A DNA stretch of 5,663 bases. Origin: JBECKQ01 sp040235375. Lineage in GTDB: Bacteria; Planctomycetota; Phycisphaerae; UBA1845. The notes beneath the pieces are model-generated. The model saw only the letters and a list, made by a program, of their open reading frames with translations. It was not told the origin of the DNA and ran no database searches. Positions within the stretch are counted from its first letter, which is position 1; each line of letters begins with the position of its first letter. The position numbers and the translations under genes are program-made. The stretch covers positions 1 to 5,663 of the forward strand of contig JBECKQ010000161.1 in the NCBI GenBank assembly GCA_040235375.1. Reading direction: 5' to 3'. Shown piece by piece: positions 1-4,327 of this stretch.

Positions 1-1085
1 GCAAGCACCGCGACCAGGATGCTCCCGAACATGGCGATCCAGAACTGGATGAAGTCGGTAATCATCACTCCCGACAGCCCGGACACGACGGTGTACATCA
101 TCACCACCACGAACAGGATGAGCACGACCTTCAGCTTGTTCACGCTCGATACCGTGCTGTTCACGTCACGGAGAAGCGTGAGGACCCTGAGTGCCTGCTC
201 GCTGTCGGGCAATCTGCTCTGACTTGCGCCGGCCAGGGCGGTCAGCTCAGGCGTGCGGCCGGTCAGCCCCAGGCGCGCCAGATATCCATCCAGGTCTGAC
301 GCCCCCAGATCGGCCAGGGCGCTGTTGGCGCCAAACACGATTTCCGCATTTGACGCGCCTCCGCCGATCTCGATCTCCCGGTGGTGGACCGCGTCGTATC
401 GTTTGAGAGCAAGCTCGATCTCATCGAAGACGGCAATGTGGCCAGGCTGTCGAGGGAGGTTCCATTCGGTGTAGTACAAATCGAGGGGATCGATCTCCCC
501 CTCTCTCATGCTGGCGCGGACCGAATCCGAAAGCTCGTTGGAAAGGGGCGTGTGGAGGTAAGTCGACAACAGCGCGTCGTCGACCAGTGGAATCCGCGGC
601 ATGTCCGGAAGCATCAGGCGTACGATCTTGGTCATGGCCAGGTTGACCCAGCCGATGATGAGGCAGCCGTAAATGAGGGCGAGGTAGAGTGCTCGGAATC
701 CGCGCAGCACGCGGGCCGGCTTGCCCGCGTAGCGCAGGTGCACGAACTCCGTATCGGTGACCAGCCGGGCCCGGTGCCAGAGCCGGGCGATGAAGAACAC
801 GCCCAGCATCGTGACGGGAACCTGGCACCACCAGAACCAGTTCTGGGCGACGCCTTTCGTGACCACCCAGCCGGCCAGCGTCAGCGGCGTGTCGGCGGCA
901 AAGGACGTGGCGACCATGGAGGTCCCCAGCAGCCACCAGGGCATCGCGCCGCCGGAGATGAAGTAGTCCCGTACAGACCTGCGCCCTCGACGGCTCAGGA
1001 CGATCCCGATAGCCATCGACAGGGCGATGAACGCCAGGATGATGATCCAGTCAATCCAGGCGAGGCGGGAGAACGAAGAATCCAT
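1..1085 (-). CDS. Sodium:solute symporter (SSS family), C-terminus cut by window edge
   Basis: Inner-membrane carrier of the SSS family, which couples Na+ entry to uptake of sugars, amino acids or other small solutes; the substrate cannot be told. The frame starts at ATG 1085-1083 (MDSSFSRLAWID) and stays open to base 1, giving 361 residues; the family usually has well over 450, so the 3' end is missing. Visible landmarks: TM1 at about 10-30; the conserved stretch DYFISGGAMPWWLLGTSM (40-57) followed by VATSFAADTPLTLAGW (58-73); TM at 83-101; RLVTDTEFVHLRYAG (107-121); LRGFRALYLALIYG and GWVNLAM (127-151); then YTVVSGLSGVMITDFIQFW (331-349), a family hallmark. Between 155 and 315 lies a hydrophilic insertion of about 160 residues that is not typical. 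The start is supported by a modest GGGTGG five bases upstream and an in-frame stop further up. It lies 105 bases downstream of the acetyltransferase gene on the same strand, so cotranscription is possible but unproven. Confidence 0.9.
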   Translation of the reverse strand, partial: MDSSFSRLAWIDWIIILAFIALSMAIGIVLSRRGRRSVRDYFISGGAMPWWLLGTSMVATSFAADTPLTLAGWVVTKGVAQNWFWWCQVPVTMLGVFFIARLWHRARLVTDTEFVHLRYAGKPARVLRGFRALYLALIYGCLIIGWVNLAMTKIVRLMLPDMPRIPLVDDALLSTYLHTPLSNELSDSVRASMREGEIDPLDLYYTEWNLPRQPGHIAVFDEIELALKRYDAVHHREIEIGGGASNAEIVFGANSALADLGASDLDGYLARLGLTGRTPELTALAGASQSRLPDSEQALRVLTLLRDVNSTVSSVNKLKVVLILFVVVMMYTVVSGLSGVMITDFIQFWIAMFGSILVAVL

Positions 1086-1190
1086 CGACGCCACCCAAAC
1101 GCACGTGTCGACCAGGCGCACTCTCGTGGTGAGTCAGGCAGGTCGCATACACCGAGTCAGCGACCTCGCCAAAGCGATGCCACGCCCAGT

Positions 1191-2135
1191 TTACGGGAGA
1201 TCCTTCGTCAGGACCACGAATCGGCGCGTCACCTGCAAGCCGAACCGGTCGTAGAAGCGCTTGGCGTTTCCGTCGGCCCAGTTGAACCAGACGCGGCGCC
1301 CGCCGGCCAGGCGGATGCGCTCGACCGCCGCCGTGAACAGCTTTGCGCCCACGCGCTGATTGCGGGCCGCAGGAGCGACGCCGAACGGGCCGAAGTGCTC
1401 GCCTTCCCACTGGCAGTAACCCACGATCTGCCCGGCCACGAAGGCAATCAACATCTCGTCGAGCCCTCCGCGCTGCACCTTCGTGCGGGCGGCGAGGTTC
1501 CAGGCGCCGGGAAGCGCGTGGGCCAGGAAGATGAACAAGTCCTGCACCCGATCGGCTTGTAGACTTTCGATTTCGACCTCGGCCCCCGACTTCCAGGCCT
1601 CCCGGCGGAAGGCCTGGGTATCGAAGTCGACGATCGAGCGCGACATGGAGAACCCTTCCTGGTCGATGGCGAATCCATGGGATCGCAACAGTTCCAGCGC
1701 GGCCGGATAGGCGTCGACGTCCACGCCGGGCACGATGGAACCAGGGGCGGAAGTGGGTGTTCCGCACACCCAGGCACGCCTGCGGCCGTGACGAACGAAG
1801 TACTCGAGCGCGGCGCGCAGCAGCATGCCGCCGATGCCGCTGCGTTGATGCGTCGGATCGACCGCGAGATAGGGGATCCAGCCGTATTGTGGTTCGAGCC
1901 CCAGCCGGTCATTTGGCCATCGCCGTATGGTGGCGCGCAGGAATCCGACGGGTTGATCCTCGCGTGTGGCCACGAGGAAGCCGGAATCCTCGCCCGGCCA
2001 GTAGTCGGGATCGGCCAGAACGGTTCGGACGAAGCGCTCTTCGCTCATCGGATCGAGCGTCAAAGCGCGATTCCAGAGCGAGAGCAGTGGAGCCAGATCG
2101 GAGCCGAGAAGCGTGCGGATGCTGGTATTGCTCAT
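1191..2135 (-). CDS. Tandem two-domain GNAT N-acetyltransferase
   Basis: Predicted cytoplasmic acetyl-CoA-dependent N-acyltransferase of 314 residues with two GNAT folds in tandem, an arrangement seen for example in mycothiol synthase-like proteins; the substrate is unknown. Domain 1 (about 5-170) has the strand-loop LAVDPTHQRSGIGGMLLRAA (90-109), with Q97-R-S-G100-I-G102 matching the acetyl-CoA pyrophosphate loop Q/RxxGxG/A. Domain 2 (about 186-312) has FGVAPAARNQRVGAKLF (251-267), where Arg261 replaces the first loop glycine, and NAKRFYDRFGLQ (290-301), the usual GNAT C-terminal helix and strand. ATG at 2135 is preferred because homology to the fold begins directly after it (IRTLLGSDLAPLL). 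An in-frame ATG at 2189 would add 18 residues without domain features. Neither has a strong Shine-Dalgarno; GGCGG lies before 2135. It stops with TAA at 1193-1191. No signal peptide or membrane segment is seen. Confidence 0.88.
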   Translation of the reverse strand: MSNTSIRTLLGSDLAPLLSLWNRALTLDPMSEERFVRTVLADPDYWPGEDSGFLVATREDQPVGFLRATIRRWPNDRLGLEPQYGWIPYLAVDPTHQRSGIGGMLLRAALEYFVRHGRRRAWVCGTPTSAPGSIVPGVDVDAYPAALELLRSHGFAIDQEGFSMSRSIVDFDTQAFRREAWKSGAEVEIESLQADRVQDLFIFLAHALPGAWNLAARTKVQRGGLDEMLIAFVAGQIVGYCQWEGEHFGPFGVAPAARNQRVGAKLFTAAVERIRLAGGRRVWFNWADGNAKRFYDRFGLQVTRRFVVLTKDLP

Positions 2136-2181
2136 GCCAATGCCGCCGGGCACAACGTCCGTGATTGCAGAGCCACTCAAG

Positions 2182-2187
2182 ATTATC
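2182..2187 (-). promoter_or_regulatory. Possible -10 element before the GNAT gene
   Basis: On the minus strand the hexamer GATAAT, preceded by AT, sits about 46 bases upstream of the chosen GNAT start and resembles a sigma-70 -10 box in otherwise very GC-rich sequence. No convincing -35 hexamer lies 16-18 bases upstream. If real, transcription would start near 2172-2175, which would exclude the longer start at 2189 and favour the one at 2135. One AT-rich hexamer is weak evidence. Confidence 0.25.
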
Positions 2188-2350
2188 ATGGCGGCGGCAG
2201 TTGTGCACGACCAGCGCGGGCGGGGTATGCGGAGATGCGTTGCGAAAGTCCGCGCCCCGCGCCGGCCCCTTGCCCTGGCGCTGGCTGGTCAGATTATGGA
2301 GCTGCCTCCCCCCGCGGCGATACGGAAGCCGAAGCAGCGCCGGTGCGTCC

Positions 2351-3619
2351 TCACGCTCGTTGCGTACGCAGCCATAACGCGGCAAGACACGCGAAAGCCA
2401 TCACGAGGCCGACCATGCCCATTGCGCCGCAGCCGGTTGAACAGCCCGACGCGTTCACCGGAACGCCTGCCGGTGTATCCGGGCATTGGTCCACGCAGTT
2501 GTCGATGCGATCCCCATCGTCATCCAGTTGGCTGCAGGAACACCCGTCGGCGTTGACCGATTCGCCGGTCGGTGTATGTGGGCAAAGGTCAGAGCAGTTA
2601 TCGACGCCGTCCTCATCGATGTCCGCCGGCGTGTACGGCTCGCACTCGTCCGGCACGGCGTTGTGATCACAGTCGACGCTAGTGCCGCCGGCCAGATCGC
2701 AGTCATCCGGTGTGCGATTCTGGTTACAGTCTTCCGCCGGCACGACCACGCTGAAGCGAACTTCGTCGATCCAATGCTCGTTGGTGGCGCCTCCCGTGCG
2801 GGCCCCGAAGCCATAACGGTTGGTAATCAACCGACGGGGGGCAAGTGCCATGTCGAACGCAGTCTCGGGAAGGCCGTTGCTGCCGGTGACGATCATGAGC
2901 AGATGGCCATAGAAGAAGTCGATGTCGACATGGTGCCATTCATTGTCGTCAAGATTGAACGTCGGCGTGTACGTTTCGACAGCCCCGCCGTTGCGATAGA
3001 CGGTGATATGGTTATCGTTCACGTCCGCCTCTTCATTGAAGAAGGTGTCGAATTCGAACGCGATCGACGAACCACCCGGCCCCGGCTCCCCGAAAACAGT
3101 ATTCTCGTCGTACGCGTCCGCTTGCAACAGGGCAAAGGCGAAACCGTCTGCGCCGGTGCCGCCGCCAATGCGAAAATCGAACGCGGCGCCGAAATCCTGG
3201 AAGGGGTCATCGACAGGTGGCTCGAAGATCAAGGAACCTAATCGGCTCTCGACGGCCTCTGTCAGACGTACCGCATCATTATCCCACGTCGCAGACCCGT
3301 TGGTGTGCACATAGTCGGGCAGACCGCCGTCAAGGCTCGTTACCGTGAGTGTCGTCCACTCGCACATATCCGGGATTGCATTGCTGTTGCAGTCGACAGC
3401 GGTGCCGGCCGCGATTTCGGCCGCGTCGGTGATACCGTCGGCATCGCAATCGCCAATGGCGATTGGGTCGCCGTCGAGCGATCGCCAGGAAGACTCAGAC
3501 ATGTTTGCTCCGGCAGGTCCGGCCAAAGTCCAGGCGGTGGCCCATACCAGCGCAGCCACCATCAAACACTGTGCACATCGACCGAGTCGCCATCCTCGCG
3601 CAGCGAAATGTGTTGTCAT
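2351..3619 (-). CDS. Secreted L-type lectin-domain protein with Cys/Asp repeats, thrombospondin type-3 repeats and C-terminal anchor
   Basis: Predicted exported, Ca2+-binding, glycan-binding protein of 422 residues. Order: signal peptide 1-38 (Arg-rich start, hydrophobic core LMVAALVWATAW, AxA-type site GPAGA|N); Cys/Asp repeat 57-87; L-type (legume-like) lectin domain about 90-295; second Cys/Asp repeat 297-327; two thrombospondin type-3-like repeats (333-360, 365-393); hydrophobic segment 400-417 followed by LRTQRA, a probable C-terminal sorting or anchoring tail. Lectin landmarks are GGGTGADGFAFALLQ (152-166), whose A-D158-G matches the sugar-contacting loop, and IAFEFDTF (186-193) with DVNDNHI (199-205), whose E189, D191, N203 and H204 sit where L-type lectins hold metal ions. 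NEWHHVDIDF (226-235) is also typical. ATG 3619 is chosen because AAAGGGAG lies seven bases upstream and the signal peptide follows directly; longer in-frame starts lack both. The ligand is unknown, and no catalytic domain is seen. Confidence 0.9.
   Translation of the reverse strand: MTTHFAARGWRLGRCAQCLMVAALVWATAWTLAGPAGANMSESSWRSLDGDPIAIGDCDADGITDAAEIAAGTAVDCNSNAIPDMCEWTTLTVTSLDGGLPDYVHTNGSATWDNDAVRLTEAVESRLGSLIFEPPVDDPFQDFGAAFDFRIGGGTGADGFAFALLQADAYDENTVFGEPGPGGSSIAFEFDTFFNEEADVNDNHITVYRNGGAVETYTPTFNLDDNEWHHVDIDFFYGHLLMIVTGSNGLPETAFDMALAPRRLITNRYGFGARTGGATNEHWIDEVRFSVVVPAEDCNQNRTPDDCDLAGGTSVDCDHNAVPDECEPYTPADIDEDGVDNCSDLCPHTPTGESVNADGCSCSQLDDDGDRIDNCVDQCPDTPAGVPVNASGCSTGCGAMGMVGLVMAFACLAALWLRTQRA
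2441..2623 (-). repeat. Two thrombospondin type-3-like Ca2+-binding repeats in the lectin protein
   Basis: Residues 333-360 (DIDEDGVDNCSDLCPHTPTG, then ESVNADGC) and 365-393 (LDDDGDRIDNCVDQCPDTPAG, then VPVNASGC) are two copies of one unit. Each has an acidic DxDxDG-like loop, DNCxDxCPxTP, and a closing VNAxGC. Thrombospondin type-3 repeats of this kind form Ca2+-stabilised, disulphide-linked stalks. Here they lie between the lectin domain and the C-terminal hydrophobic anchor, so a spacer role at the cell surface is a reasonable inference. Confidence 0.85.
2639..2731 (-). repeat. Cys/Asp repeat, C-terminal copy, flanking the lectin domain
   Basis: Residues 297-327 begin DCNQNRTPDDCDLAGGTSVD and end with CDHNAVPDECE. 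This Asn/Asp- and Cys-rich unit is common in secreted planctomycete proteins and is thought to bind Ca2+. It is fully consensus (DCNxNxxPDxCD...DCxxNxxPDECE) and carries four cysteines. It matches the N-terminal copy at 15 of 31 positions by direct comparison. Confidence 0.75.
3359..3451 (-). repeat. Cys/Asp repeat, N-terminal copy, flanking the lectin domain
   Basis: Residues 57-87 begin DCDADGITDAAEIAAGTAVD and end with CNSNAIPDMCE. It is the same unit as the one after the lectin domain, but its first half has drifted: the second cysteine is lost (AAE in place of DCD) and the loop DADGITD looks more like a plain EF-hand-type Ca2+ loop. Three cysteines remain, so disulphide pairing must differ from the C-terminal copy. 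Confidence 0.7.
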
Positions 3620-4020
3620 AGCCGGGCTCCCTTTATTAGCCCACCGTTCGAAGAGATCAGGCGCCATCGCACGCCGCCTGGCCGCGGCAGGCAGCTGCCA
3701 GTTTGAAGACAACTTGTTCGAACGACTATACGGCGAGGTGCACCCGGAACCGGCCCAAATTCGCCCCGATGAAGTGGAGGCACCAACCCCTCGGCAGGTC
3801 GTCGCACCCGCCAAAGCTCATTGGTCGGGCGCCAGTTTACAAGAGCAGCCGGAGAAGGTGCAAGCATCGCGTGCACGAATTCTCGCGGCCAAGGGTCGGA
3901 CCTATTGCGGATGAGGCAGGACTCTCACACCGGTGCCATAAAGTGACGCTTTAAGCAAGCCGTCTTCAATCGCTGCATGCGAGTTTTTGAGGCGCACGGC
4001 TGCTCCAATAAGGGAGTTCA
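3620..4020. other. About 400-base non-coding stretch upstream of the lectin gene
   Basis: No convincing gene is seen on either strand. Near the lectin gene it holds the ribosome binding site and two copies of the palindromic heptamer GTTCGAA at 3646-3652 and 3716-3722, exactly 70 bases apart. TATAGT on the minus strand, a few bases upstream of the distal GTTCGAA, could be a -10 box but lacks a well-spaced -35. The part from about 3930 to 4020 is more AT-rich than its surroundings and contains a small palindrome, TAAAG-tgacg-CTTTA (3939-3953). A minus-strand frame ending at 3902 reads about 39 residues back to the IS boundary (NSLIGAAVRLKNSHAAIEDG at its start), but it matches no family I know. 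Confidence 0.5.
3627..3634 (-). promoter_or_regulatory. Shine-Dalgarno site of the lectin gene
   Basis: On the minus strand AAAGGGAG ends seven bases before ATG 3619-3617. It is the best ribosome binding site in the window and decides this start over the upstream in-frame ATGs at 3667 and 3814, which lack such a site and would bury the signal peptide. Confidence 0.7.
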
Positions 4021-4024
4021 CTAA

Positions 4025-4205
4025 GAGCCTATCCGGATAACCCAATGAAGCTACCGATGATGATGGCGGAGGCCAGGTGCAATTGGGCGGTGTAGTTCTC
4101 ATCTTTCTTGCACCAGCGGATGAGCAGGCTGCGGAAGCGGTTGTACCAGCTGTGCGTTCGCTCCACCACCCAGCGGCGCGCACGGTAGGCAGTGCGTCGG
4201 AACCT
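4025..4205 (-). mobile_element. 3' end remnant of an IS5-superfamily insertion sequence
   Basis: The element end nearest the lectin gene appears intact: CTAA (4021-4024) is followed by GAGCCTATCCGGATAAC, which would be the terminal inverted repeat. CTAA fits the YTAR target-site consensus known for IS5-group elements. The transposase stop codon (4031-4029) lies inside this presumed repeat, as is common in compact IS. I could not find a matching inverted copy elsewhere in the window, nor the transposase N-terminus, so only a stub of about 180 bases of a roughly 0.8-1.3 kb element is left. The break lies near 4200; the exact point is uncertain. Confidence 0.7.
4029..4205 (-). pseudogene. Truncated IS5-family DDE transposase, C-terminal fragment only
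   Basis: The last ~56 residues of a DDE transposase are readable: RRTAYRARRWVVERTHSWYN, then RFRSLLIRWCKKDENYTAQL, then HLASAIIIGSFIGLSG and TAG. RRWVVERTxSWxNRFR with a following KKxENYxAxLHLA is the characteristic end of IS5-superfamily transposases, where the Glu of VVERT is the last residue of the catalytic triad. The frame remains open upstream to 4343, into the end of the glycoside-hydrolase-like gene, but the residues before about 4200 do not resemble a transposase, and no other frame restores it. The two catalytic aspartates and the DNA-binding region are absent, so it cannot be active. Confidence 0.8.
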
Positions 4206-4327
4206 CGTCCACCGGTATGAGTCTCCAGCCTCGCAGAATGTCTGACCTGTTCTCGTGGAGCTGTGCGCCTGTGCGCAATGGCGGCCGTATTCGGTTTCCG
4301 GGGGAGAGTGACAAGACTGTCGGGCCG

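Noticed and set aside
1086..1190. Possible promoter TTGGCG-17-TATGCG between the GNAT and symporter genes
   Set aside because: The -10-like hexamer is poor, and such matches are expected by chance; nothing else marks a start site there.
381..1562. Plus-strand open frame of 393 codons
   Set aside because: It runs antisense to the symporter and across the boundary into the acetyltransferase, both with clear family motifs. Its product is a low-complexity Arg/Gly/Pro/Asp/His-rich sequence without domains, as expected of a shadow frame in GC-rich DNA.
2136..2350. Rho-independent terminator after the lectin gene
   Set aside because: The spacer has GC-rich self-complementary tracts, but no clear stem followed by a run of T on the minus strand.
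1677..2666. Plus-strand open frame of 329 codons
   Set aside because: It lies antisense to the GNAT gene and the end of the lectin gene and shows no domain; long stop-free antisense frames are common at this base composition.
2486..3241. Plus-strand open frame of 251 codons with fairly protein-like residues
   Set aside because: It is exactly antisense to the lectin domain, whose residues and metal site are recognisable. The Val/Asp-rich product mirrors the complementary codons.
3345..3914. Plus-strand frame whose end (for example FEDNLFERLYGEVHPEPAQI) looks coding
   Set aside because: Its first half is antisense to the lectin protein's signal peptide and first repeat, it has no convincing start or ribosome site in the free part, and I know no similar family.
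3939..3953. Palindrome TAAAG-tgacg-CTTTA as a possible terminator or operator
   Set aside because: The stem is only five base pairs, AT-rich, with no U-tract, and no gene ends just upstream of it.
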